A model generated the notes under the pieces. That model was not told the DNA's origin. It saw only the letters and a list, made by a program, of their open reading frames with translations, and ran no database searches. Position numbers and translations under genes: made by a program. Positions 24,376-31,687 of a DNA stretch of 39,101 bases are shown one piece after another (position 1 is the stretch's first letter; each line of letters starts with the position of its first letter). The stretch covers positions 1 to 39,101 of the forward strand of contig DFWO01000122.1 in NCBI GenBank assembly GCA_002380945.1, read 5' to 3'. Origin of the DNA: Methylococcaceae bacterium UBA4132. Its GTDB lineage: Bacteria; Pseudomonadota; Gammaproteobacteria; Methylococcales; Methylomonadaceae.

Positions 24376-25341
24376 CTATTTGCCTGAATCTTCAAACACA
24401 CCAAAATCCATCATACGTTGATAACGTTTTTCCAACAACTCATCCATTGAATGTTGTTTGATTTCAGCTAAATGGCGTAGTAAAGCTTCTTTTAAATTCA
24501 ACGCAATCATTTTGAAATCACGATGACCGCCGCCTAATGGTTCTCTGACCACTTCATCTAAAAAGCCTTGTTCACGCACACGGTCGGAAGTGATACCCAT
24601 TGCTTCTGCGGCAAGTTGCACTTTGTCAGGGCTTTTCCATAAAATTGCCGCACAACCTTCGGGAGAAATAACGGAATAAGTGCTGTATTCCAACATAATT
24701 AAACGATCGCCTACACCAATGGCTAACGCACCGCCTGAACCGCCTTCGCCAATAACAGTACAGATGATGGGAGTTTTGAGTTTTGCCATTTCAAATAAGT
24801 TTCTGGCAATGGCTTCACTTTGTCCACGTTCTTCTGCGCCAATACCAGGATATGCACCTGGTGTGTCGATAAGACAGATAATTGGCAAGCCAAACCGTTC
24901 TGCCATTTTCATCACGCGTAAGGCTTTACGATAGCCTTCAGGACGTGGCATACCAAAATTGCGATAGATTTTTTCTTTAGTATCGCGTCCTTTTTGATGC
25001 CCGATAACCATGACAGGCTGTCCATCAAGACGAGCTAAACCACAGACGATAGCAGGATCATCGGCAAACGCTCTATCACCGTGCAGTTCTTGAAATTCAG
25101 TAAACAAATGTTCAACGTAATCCAGCGTATAAGGGCGACCTGGGTGTCTGGACACTTGGGATATTTGCCAATCGGACAGGTTAGCAAAAATCGATTCGGT
25201 GAGTGCTAGACTTCTGTCTTCTAGCTGTTTAAGCGCGTCTGATATATTGATGTCATTATCAGACTGCACGTTGCGTAGTTCTTTTATTTTTGCTTCTAGT
25301 TCAGCAATAGGTTGTTCGAAATCGAGAAATTTTAAGTCCAT
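24376..25341 (-). CDS. accA: Acetyl-CoA carboxylase carboxyltransferase subunit alpha
   Basis: A 321-residue subunit that, with AccD, moves the carboxyl group from biotin to acetyl-CoA to form malonyl-CoA for fatty acid synthesis. The start M-D-L-K-F-L-D-F-E-Q-P-I is standard; the 24 upstream in-frame codons are dropped because they match no family member. The H-P-G-R-P-Y, D-T-P-G-A-Y-P-G and G-E-G-G-S-G-G-A-L-A-I-G motifs are intact. It is last in the minus-strand series, 78 bp after rlmG, and convergent with sbcC. Confidence 0.98.
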   Translation of the reverse strand: MDLKFLDFEQPIAELEAKIKELRNVQSDNDINISDALKQLEDRSLALTESIFANLSDWQISQVSRHPGRPYTLDYVEHLFTEFQELHGDRAFADDPAIVCGLARLDGQPVMVIGHQKGRDTKEKIYRNFGMPRPEGYRKALRVMKMAERFGLPIICLIDTPGAYPGIGAEERGQSEAIARNLFEMAKLKTPIICTVIGEGGSGGALAIGVGDRLIMLEYSTYSVISPEGCAAILWKSPDKVQLAAEAMGITSDRVREQGFLDEVVREPLGGGHRDFKMIALNLKEALLRHLAEIKQHSMDELLEKRYQRMMDFGVFEDSGK

Positions 25342-25419
25342 AGCCAGATAATCGGAAGAATTAAGGGTAAGAGTTAGGGAGGGGATTCTATAGAAATAAG
25401 GTATCAGGTACAAGGCGCG

Positions 25420-26559
25420 TTAGGCTTTAGCTCGCCATATCACAAATTTAGTGTTGCTTGCTACGACGGTGCAGTTACCAAATAAGCGACTCAAGTCTTG
25501 GTGATAGCCCAAATGGCGATTGCCAATGACCCATAATTCACCACCTTTTTTTAATACGTTTTTAGCCTGTTTAAATAATTGTAGGGCGATTTGGTCGCCG
25601 ATAGCGTTTTGTTGATGAAATGGTGGATTGCATAAAATCACATCAGCAGATTGCGCGGCAAACTCACTTAAGCCATCACCGACTTGAAAACTCGCTTCCC
25701 GTTCTTTACCAAATACACGATAAAAATTCTCCTGCGTGGAAGCCACCGCCATAAACGATTCATCAACAAAATGCAGTCGTGCATTAGGATTGCGTTCGGC
25801 GGCAATCAAGCCAACTACACCATTACCGCAGGCTAAATCAATGATGTCGGTGGCATTAGGTTTTATCGGTAAATGCGATAAAAAAAACCGTGTACCAATG
25901 TCGAGACGATCACGCGAGAAAACATTGGCATGATTCGTTAGCCAGTAATTAGCATTTTCCAGTTGATATTCAGTTGGATAGGGATTGGCGGGGATGACTA
26001 AGTCTTCATTCAACCTTGCAAAAATTAGCCGTGCTTTTTTCTTGGCTAATGAAGTGCTGGTTGTACCGATTAAACGCTCCAGCAGTTTCCACACCGAAGA
26101 CGGTAAATTTTTCACCATGCCTGCGACGATAATGTGCGTGTCAGGATGCAAATGAGGACGTAGGCGAATGAGTTGGTCTTCAAGCAATGCCAAGGTTTTC
26201 GGTACTTTAATCACCACGCAATCAAACAAGCCATCCAAATTTTCTAAACTGCTAATTAACTGAACGCACGATTCGGGTAATTGATTACGCAGTAAATTAA
26301 GCCGCGTTGCTTGTTGTGACAAATACGAATCGGATACGGCTTGCACTTGCCAATGATGCAACGCCACGGCTAACGCGCCAAAATTATCATTGATAATCAA
26401 GCAACGCGGCGGTGTGGCAAACGTGTGTTCAGCCAAGTAATCAAGGATATATTCATCTGCGGCATCCCAAGCGCGTAATAATTCGCGGGGGCGATGTGGC
26501 AAACGTTCCAAAATAAACTCAACTTCTGAAATACTGAGGGTATGTTCTGAATCAATCAT
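25420..26559 (-). CDS. rlmG: 23S rRNA (guanine-N2) methyltransferase, RlmG type
   Basis: A 379-residue protein with two Rossmann-like halves: a degenerate N-terminal half and a catalytic C-terminal half. The latter has the SAM motif I-I-D-L-A-C-G-N-G-V-V-G-L-I-A and the N-P-P-F-H-Q catalytic motif. The tandem layout and N-P-P-F-H-Q are shared by RlmG (G1835 of 23S rRNA) and RsmC (16S rRNA); the N-terminal D-E-Y-I-L-D-Y-L-A-E region favours RlmG. ATG 26559 follows efpL by 10 bp, so they are probably co-transcribed. Confidence 0.87.
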   Translation of the reverse strand: MIDSEHTLSISEVEFILERLPHRPRELLRAWDAADEYILDYLAEHTFATPPRCLIINDNFGALAVALHHWQVQAVSDSYLSQQATRLNLLRNQLPESCVQLISSLENLDGLFDCVVIKVPKTLALLEDQLIRLRPHLHPDTHIIVAGMVKNLPSSVWKLLERLIGTTSTSLAKKKARLIFARLNEDLVIPANPYPTEYQLENANYWLTNHANVFSRDRLDIGTRFFLSHLPIKPNATDIIDLACGNGVVGLIAAERNPNARLHFVDESFMAVASTQENFYRVFGKEREASFQVGDGLSEFAAQSADVILCNPPFHQQNAIGDQIALQLFKQAKNVLKKGGELWVIGNRHLGYHQDLSRLFGNCTVVASNTKFVIWRAKA

Positions 26560-26569
26560 AAAAAGCCGC

Positions 26570-27136
26570 TTAAGCACGCGACATAAACTTGCCTGTTTCG
26601 GTGTTCACTTTAATGGGTTCGTCGGCTTCCAAATATTCAGGCACTTGTACCTCAATACCCGTGCTCAGTTTAGCGGTTTTGGTGCGTCCTGCCGCCGTCG
26701 CGCCTTTGATAGACGGCGCAGTTTCTACGATGGTCAACACGACTGAAGCAGGCAGTTCAATGGCGATAACGGTATCGTCTACCAATAAGGCAACAATACC
26801 TTCTAAGCCTTCAGTTAAATAACCGATTTGCTCAGCGATGTCTTCGCGGTCTAGGCTGTAAGGCGTGTAATCTTCGCTATTCATAAAAATAAAACTATCG
26901 CCATCTTGATAAGAATACTGTACTTTGACCCGTGCATAATCCGCCTCTTTAAACATATCCGTGCCTTTTAACGACTCATCCAGTTTCTGCCCTGTTTTGA
27001 GATTAGTAAAACGGATTTTGTATAAGGTAGACGCGCCACGCGAGGATGGATTTCTCACTTCAATGTGTTTAACGGCATGAGCAACGCCGTTTATTTCTAC
27101 CACCATACCTGTTTTTAATTCACTTGCTTTGGGCAT
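26570..27136 (-). CDS. efpL: Elongation factor P-like protein EfpL (YeiP)
   Basis: A 188-residue EF-P fold protein that binds the ribosome beside the P-site tRNA and eases stalls at proline-type sequences. It is the EfpL/YeiP branch, not classical EF-P: the tip loop reads N-P-S-S-R33-G-A-S-T-L with an Arg where EF-P has its modified Lys. G-A-S-T-L-Y-K-I-R-F and the C-terminal I-V-E-T-A-P-S-I-K-G-A-T-A-A-G-R also match YeiP. ATG 27136 is used; 42 extra in-frame upstream codons run through a palindromic repeat and are artefactual. It is preceded by that repeat (27175-27244) and followed by rlmG. Confidence 0.93.
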   Translation of the reverse strand: MPKASELKTGMVVEINGVAHAVKHIEVRNPSSRGASTLYKIRFTNLKTGQKLDESLKGTDMFKEADYARVKVQYSYQDGDSFIFMNSEDYTPYSLDREDIAEQIGYLTEGLEGIVALLVDDTVIAIELPASVVLTIVETAPSIKGATAAGRTKTAKLSTGIEVQVPEYLEADEPIKVNTETGKFMSRA

Positions 27137-27174
27137 TACATTTTTCTCGAAATTAATAAATTGAATAGCTGTCC

Positions 27175-27244
27175 GTCCACGAAAAGCACGAAAGACACGA
27201 AAATACTCAACGATTTGTTCGTGCTTTTCGTATTTTTCGTGGAT
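27175..27244. repeat. GTCCACGAAAA palindromic element, copy 2
   Basis: A 70-bp imperfect inverted repeat from GTCCAC to GTGGAT, between the mtnP-like stop and the efpL start. Read as protein it gives F-R-V-F-R-A-F-R-G, which also appears when copy 1 is read, a handy tag for this family. It would be in the leader of efpL if both genes share a transcript. Confidence 0.92.
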
Positions 27245-27251
27245 ATGGTTC

Positions 27252-27989
27252 TTATAGTGCAATAAACGCTTTCAGCAATTGCGCAGTATTTTCCATACCG
27301 CTATGCAAATTGTGTTCTATGTCTGCCATTGTGATTTCACCGTCTGTGACTCCTGCCGCCCAGTTAGCAATGACTGAAATGGCAGCATATTCAATGCCTA
27401 ATTCTTTGGCTAATGCGGCTTCTGGCATGGCAGTCATACCGACTAAATCACAGCCATCTTGCGCCATACGTTTAATTTCCGCTGGGGTTTCTAAACGTGG
27501 TCCTTGGGTACAACCGTAAGTGGCTTGTGGGGTAAGGGCAATATTGGCATTAGCGGCAGCGGTGATTAATTGGGCGCGTAGTGTTGGATTATAAGGATGG
27601 GTAAAGTCGATATGCGTTAAGGGATAATTAGTATCGCCAAAAAAGGTGTGTTCACGTCCATAGCTGTAATCAATCAGTTGGTCTGGAATAGCGATGTGCG
27701 CAGGTTTCATAGCGTCAGTAATACCACCCACCGCCGCAACGGCGATAATTTGCGTGATTCCCAGTTGTTTAAGTCCCCAAATATTGGCGCGGTAGTTTAT
27801 TTTGTGCGGGGCAATGGTATGCGGATTGCCGTGCCGTGCTAAAAAAATCACAGATTTATCGTTTAATTCACCTGTGATAAAGTCGGCAGACGGTGCGCCA
27901 TAAGGTGTATCCAATCTCTCACGTTTAATAATTTTTAGGTCGCTAAGTTGCGTTAAACCTGTACCGCCAATAATCGCTAGTGTTGTCAT
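27252..27989 (-). CDS. S-methyl-5'-thioinosine phosphorylase (MTAP/PNP family)
   Basis: A 245-residue purine nucleoside phosphorylase that splits methylthio-nucleosides into base and methylthioribose-1-phosphate, salvaging the by-product of polyamine synthesis. The N-terminal I-G-G-T-G-L, the A-R-H-G phosphate site and G-P-R-L-E-T-P-A-E are present. The base-site segment reads N-W-A-A-G, with Asn where adenosine-specific MTAPs have Asp; Asn favours 6-oxopurines. Together with nagZ and hpt nearby, as in Pseudomonas, this supports the thioinosine enzyme over true MTAP. Start ATG 27989; 33 upstream in-frame codons overlapping hpt are dropped. Confidence 0.87.
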   Translation of the reverse strand: MTTLAIIGGTGLTQLSDLKIIKRERLDTPYGAPSADFITGELNDKSVIFLARHGNPHTIAPHKINYRANIWGLKQLGITQIIAVAAVGGITDAMKPAHIAIPDQLIDYSYGREHTFFGDTNYPLTHIDFTHPYNPTLRAQLITAAANANIALTPQATYGCTQGPRLETPAEIKRMAQDGCDLVGMTAMPEAALAKELGIEYAAISVIANWAAGVTDGEITMADIEHNLHSGMENTAQLLKAFIAL

Positions 27990-28020
27990 TTGTAATTCCT
28001 GATTGGTATTTGATAAAAGT

Positions 28021-28560
28021 TTATTCTTTACAGGCGTAAATACCCGCTGCGTTACGACAATAACCTTTATAGTCCATGCCATAACCAAATAAATAACGGT
28101 TTTCAGTTTCTAAACCTACAAAATCAGCTTGTATGGGTTTGTCGCGTCCGATTTTTTTATCAATCAATACCGCACTGTAAACAGCTCGCGCACCTTGTTC
28201 GATACAATAGTCATAAATTGCGGCAAGGGTAATGCCCTCATCCAGTATGTCATCAATAATTAATATAGTCCGATCTTGTAATATGGCACGCGGCTTCAGT
28301 ATCCATTCAATACCACTACCAAAGGTTTGGTTTCTATAACGGCTGGCATTAATGGCATCAACAGTTAAGGGTATGGTTAAACGAGTGAGCAGTTTACCTG
28401 CTGTTACAATACCACCATTCATCACGCATAACACTAATGGTTCAGCATCTGCCAATTTGCTATTAATCTCTGTTGCCATTTTGTCTAAAGCGGCTTCTAC
28501 AGTTTGCTCATCGTGTAATAAGTCGGCATTTTCTTGTACTTGTTGAACTTCTTTAAGCAT
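28021..28560 (-). CDS. hpt: Hypoxanthine-guanine phosphoribosyltransferase
   Basis: A 179-residue type I phosphoribosyltransferase converting hypoxanthine or guanine plus PRPP to IMP or GMP. The PRPP loop I-L-I-I-D-D-I-L-D-E-G-I-T is intact and the V-M-N-G-G-I-V-T-A-G motif precedes it. It overlaps the nagZ end by 8 bp and is followed after 31 bp by the thioinosine phosphorylase, whose hypoxanthine product it could use. Start ATG 28560 is chosen inside the nagZ end. Confidence 0.93.
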   Translation of the reverse strand: MLKEVQQVQENADLLHDEQTVEAALDKMATEINSKLADAEPLVLCVMNGGIVTAGKLLTRLTIPLTVDAINASRYRNQTFGSGIEWILKPRAILQDRTILIIDDILDEGITLAAIYDYCIEQGARAVYSAVLIDKKIGRDKPIQADFVGLETENRYLFGYGMDYKGYCRNAAGIYACKE

Positions 28561-29569
28561 AGTTTTGAGTACCTTGAGTGATAAGATTAGCAATGTGTTG
28601 CCATTGTGCGTTATTCATTAACTGTTCACGGTTAAGCTGTGGCTTGCCTTGCATGGCTTGCAAGCGTTGTTGTCTGAGGGGGGCTTCGGTGACAGGCAAG
28701 GCATTTAAGACTTGTTCAGCGGCGACAGGATTATTACACACTAAAATCATATCGCAACCCGCTTGCTGAGCCTGCCTTGCCCGCTCTGGAAAATCACCGA
28801 CACTCGCAGCACCTTCCATGCTTAAGTCGTCACTGAAAATAGTGCCGTTAAAGCATAAATCACCGCGCAAAATTTGCTGCAACCAAAATGGCGAAAATCC
28901 CGCTGGATTGGGGTCAACTTTAGGATAAACAACATGAGCAGGCATGATGGCTTCTAAGCCTTCGGCGATTAGTTGTGCAAAGGGTTGTAAGTCTTTGGCG
29001 CGGATAGTATCCAAATCGCGTTCATCAACAGGCAGGGTTAAGTGTGAATCTAACGCCACTGCACCGTGACCTGGAAAATGTTTGCCTGTTGCCGCCATGC
29101 CTGCTCCTTTCATGCCTTTTCTAAATAAACTAGATAAGCGCGTTGCAGTAACCACATCAATTGAGAAAGAACGGTCGCCGATAATTTCACTGACACCGCA
29201 ATCAATATCTAACACGGGGGCGAAACTAAAATCTACACCTACCGCTAACAGTTCCATTGCCATTAACCAACCTGCTTTTTCTGTAAGTTCTGGTTTGTTG
29301 ACATAATGAGACGCGGGAGGTAAACGGGTAAAGCCGTTACGAAAGCGTTGCACTCTGCCGCCTTCTTGATCGACTGCGATTAAAATATCACCGTTACGCG
29401 CGGCGCGGATGCTGTTAATCAGCTCAGTCACTTGCTCTGGGCTTTCATAGTTACGGGAAAATAAAATCACCGCGCCAGTATTCGGATGATTAATAATGTC
29501 ACGCTCATGCGCGGTCAATGTTAAGCCCGCGACATCGAGCATAATCGGGCCAAAGGATTGTTTTGTCAT
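28553..29569 (-). CDS. nagZ: Beta-N-acetylhexosaminidase NagZ
   Basis: A 338-residue cytosolic GH3 glycosidase that removes GlcNAc from recycled muropeptides. The diagnostic K-H-F-P-G-H-G loop, bearing the catalytic His, is near 162-168. D-Q-E-G-G-R-V-Q-R is near 67-75 and the nucleophile is in F-S-D-D-L-S-M. It lacks a signal peptide, as expected. NagZ products can also feed AmpR-type beta-lactamase control, but no such genes are present. It heads the nagZ-hpt-mtnP-efpL-rlmG-accA series and is preceded by a palindromic repeat. Confidence 0.97.
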   Translation of the reverse strand: MTKQSFGPIMLDVAGLTLTAHERDIINHPNTGAVILFSRNYESPEQVTELINSIRAARNGDILIAVDQEGGRVQRFRNGFTRLPPASHYVNKPELTEKAGWLMAMELLAVGVDFSFAPVLDIDCGVSEIIGDRSFSIDVVTATRLSSLFRKGMKGAGMAATGKHFPGHGAVALDSHLTLPVDERDLDTIRAKDLQPFAQLIAEGLEAIMPAHVVYPKVDPNPAGFSPFWLQQILRGDLCFNGTIFSDDLSMEGAASVGDFPERARQAQQAGCDMILVCNNPVAAEQVLNALPVTEAPLRQQRLQAMQGKPQLNREQLMNNAQWQHIANLITQGTQNYA

Positions 29570-29600
29570 GGTTTGGGTTTTGAGTTAAATATGAAGATAT

Positions 29601-29654
29601 GTCCACGAAAGACACGAAAAAAATATTTTCGTGCTTTTTGTGTTTTTCGTGGAT
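29601..29654. repeat. GTCCACGAAAA palindromic element, copy 3
   Basis: A 54-bp shorter member of the family, from GTCCAC to GTGGAT, with arms built of CACGAAA/TTTCGTG blocks. It lies between the regA stop and the nagZ start. It may end regBA transcription or separate the two units. Confidence 0.9.
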
Positions 29655-29665
29655 ATTAATAAATG

Positions 29666-30214
29666 TTATTCACGCACGGGTTTTTTTTCTAATTTACGTT
29701 GCAAAGTACGGCGGTGCATATTTAACGCCCGCGCGGCGGCAGAAATATTGCCTTCATGCTGCATCAAGACTTTTTGTAAATGCTCCCATTCTAAACGTTT
29801 CACCGATAACGGATTTTCGCTGATAGAAACCGACGAATCGCCTTCATTTTTATTGAGTGCGAGGACGATTTCATCAGCATTGGCAGGCTTAGTTAAATAA
29901 TGCACCGCACCCAATTTTATGGCTTCAACGGCGGTAGCAATGCTGGCAAAGCCTGTCAACATGACAATCTGGGTATTGTCATCTAAAGACATTAGTTTTT
30001 TTACCAGCTCTAAGCCTGATTCATAACCGATACGCAAATCAATCACCGCGTATTCGGGTAAGCTTTGTTCGGCAAGCTGTATGCCGCTACTGACATCGTT
30101 CGCCACTAATACCTCGTAATTTCTTTTTTCTAACGCGCTTTTTAACACGGTACAAAAAGTAATATCGTCATCGACTAGCAATAAGCGCGGTTTATCTAGT
30201 TCTGTCGTAGGCAT
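29666..30214 (-). CDS. regA: RegA/PrrA-type response regulator
   Basis: A 182-residue regulator. The receiver domain (about 9-122) has the acidic D15-D16-D17 pocket, phospho-acceptor Asp59 and Lys in L-T-K-P. The short linker leads to a Fis-type helix-turn-helix ending N-I-S-A-A-A-R-A-L-N-M-H-R-R-T-L-Q-R-K-L, the highly conserved RegA DNA-binding segment. Such regulators set respiratory, carbon and nitrogen gene expression by redox state. It follows regB by 2 bp. Target genes here cannot be named. Confidence 0.93.
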   Translation of the reverse strand: MPTTELDKPRLLLVDDDITFCTVLKSALEKRNYEVLVANDVSSGIQLAEQSLPEYAVIDLRIGYESGLELVKKLMSLDDNTQIVMLTGFASIATAVEAIKLGAVHYLTKPANADEIVLALNKNEGDSSVSISENPLSVKRLEWEHLQKVLMQHEGNISAAARALNMHRRTLQRKLEKKPVRE

Positions 30215-30216
30215 GA

Positions 30217-31602
30217 TTATGCTTCTGCTTCTGTGGTTAAAAGCGGTAGCGTGATGTCAACACACGCCCCCCCTGCTTCTTTGTTGTAAAGGTTAATTTT
30301 TCCGCCTAAACGGTTAATGGTGGAATAGGTTAAAAACAAACCAACGCCTAAGCCGCGTTTTTTACTGATGACAGGCTCTTTACCTGCAAAATCCAATAGT
30401 TCAGGAGGTAGACCTGTTCCAAAATCGCATATTTTAATGGTGGCTTGATTTAAATCCCAGTCAGCATGAAATTCAATGCCTAATTCGGGTTGAGTCGCTT
30501 CAGCGGCATTATTAAGAATGTTAATAATAGAATGGGTGAGCGTGCGTTCAGCAATAATTTTTGCGTCAAGATTAACCGTCGGCTCGATAAAAAAATTGAG
30601 TTTTATCGACGGTTTATGAGTACGCCATTGCATGATGACGTTATCAATATAGTCAGTTAATAACATGCTGCCGCCTGATTCTGCACGCATCTCACCTGCT
30701 GATGCAGACATTACCGATAAGGTTTCTTTGCAACGATTAATTTGTTGCTGCATGATTAGTGCTTTCTGGTGTAAATCGGGATAAAGATGTTCGGGATATT
30801 CTTGTTCCAATTCATGCGCTACGATGGCAATAATACCCAATGGAGTCCCCATATCATGTGCCGCACTGGCGGCTAATGTTCCTAATGCCACGACACGCTC
30901 ATCCCTTAACGCACTCTCACGGGCATCGGCTAAATTACGTTCTTGAATTTTTAAGGCTTTTGCTAATGCCACCACAAAGAAAGCCACCAAGCCTGCACTG
31001 AACACAAAACCAAACCACATGCCAAACATGTGTAGATTAAAATAATGCTTGTCACTGAGAATGTGCGCCTGCCGTAGCATTTGATAACTACTCATACCAG
31101 TGTGCGCCATTTCTACAACAGGCGCGTGCGGTTCTATGGACGGCAACGGTATGTTATAAGCGACCAAAACCGTGTACATGGTGGTGGTTAAAATGACCAT
31201 ATACCACGCATAAGTTTGCGGTAGCATAATGGCAGTGATAATGACGGGTAACAAAAATACCCAAATAATAGGATTAGACGCGCCACCTGTTAGATACAGC
31301 AAGCCAGTAATACCTAATACATCAATGACAAGTTGTGAAAAAATTTCTAGTTGCGTAACTGCCTCTTCGGTGTCCAAACGCATCGAGGTATACAAATTGA
31401 CTGCCACAATCGCAGCAATAACGGACCAAAGCTGTTGTTCAGGTAGGCGAATATTGAGCATATATACTGATATAAAAATCAGTATTGATTCACTGAATAC
31501 CATCATATTTCTGAGGATAAATAACCATCTGAGGTTTTGTCGAGCAGAAATTTCTGATTTAGGAATGGGCGAGACGTGTGTGAGCATCTTTAAACTTGGC
31601 AT
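30217..31602 (-). CDS. regB: RegB/PrrB-type redox sensor histidine kinase
   Basis: A 461-residue kinase with an N-terminal membrane domain of about six helices (about 25-225) holding the quinone-site motif G-G-A-S-N-P. The H-box A-A-S-A-A-H249-D-M-G-T-P-L-G follows, and a C-terminal ATPase with G-T-G-L-P-P and G-L-G-V-G-L. Cys291 in N-R-C-K-E-T-L aligns by context with the redox-active Cys of Rhodobacter RegB. It phosphorylates RegA depending on ubiquinone and thiol state. The start is uncertain: ATG 31602 is used, ATG 31587 is possible, and neither has a clear Shine-Dalgarno. A two-level palindrome lies just upstream. Confidence 0.92.
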   Translation of the reverse strand: MPSLKMLTHVSPIPKSEISARQNLRWLFILRNMMVFSESILIFISVYMLNIRLPEQQLWSVIAAIVAVNLYTSMRLDTEEAVTQLEIFSQLVIDVLGITGLLYLTGGASNPIIWVFLLPVIITAIMLPQTYAWYMVILTTTMYTVLVAYNIPLPSIEPHAPVVEMAHTGMSSYQMLRQAHILSDKHYFNLHMFGMWFGFVFSAGLVAFFVVALAKALKIQERNLADARESALRDERVVALGTLAASAAHDMGTPLGIIAIVAHELEQEYPEHLYPDLHQKALIMQQQINRCKETLSVMSASAGEMRAESGGSMLLTDYIDNVIMQWRTHKPSIKLNFFIEPTVNLDAKIIAERTLTHSIINILNNAAEATQPELGIEFHADWDLNQATIKICDFGTGLPPELLDFAGKEPVISKKRGLGVGLFLTYSTINRLGGKINLYNKEAGGACVDITLPLLTTEAEA

Positions 31603-31623
31603 GATGTTGAAATTGATGCGGAA

Positions 31624-31687
31624 GTTGGAGTAAGCGATAGTAAACCCCAACGAACTTCAAATGTTGGGGTTCATTCTTCACTCCAAC
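31624..31687. repeat. Two-level palindrome between gatB and regB
   Basis: The inner arms AACCCCAAC (31643-31651) and GTTGGGGTT (31663-31671) and the outer arms GTTGGAGT (31624-31631) and ACTCCAAC (31680-31687) are all perfect. The right end reads CCAACCTAC, as in the GGGTTGGC repeats. It may be a terminator after gatB or a distant member of that family. Confidence 0.8.

Noticed and set aside
24276..24461. A 61-codon plus-strand frame after sbcC
   Set aside because: It reads the same repeat and then the antisense of accA; no family resemblance.
27137..27262. A 42-residue N-terminal extension of EfpL containing F-R-V-F-R-A-F-R-G
   Set aside because: It is translation of the palindromic repeat; the family start is at 27136.
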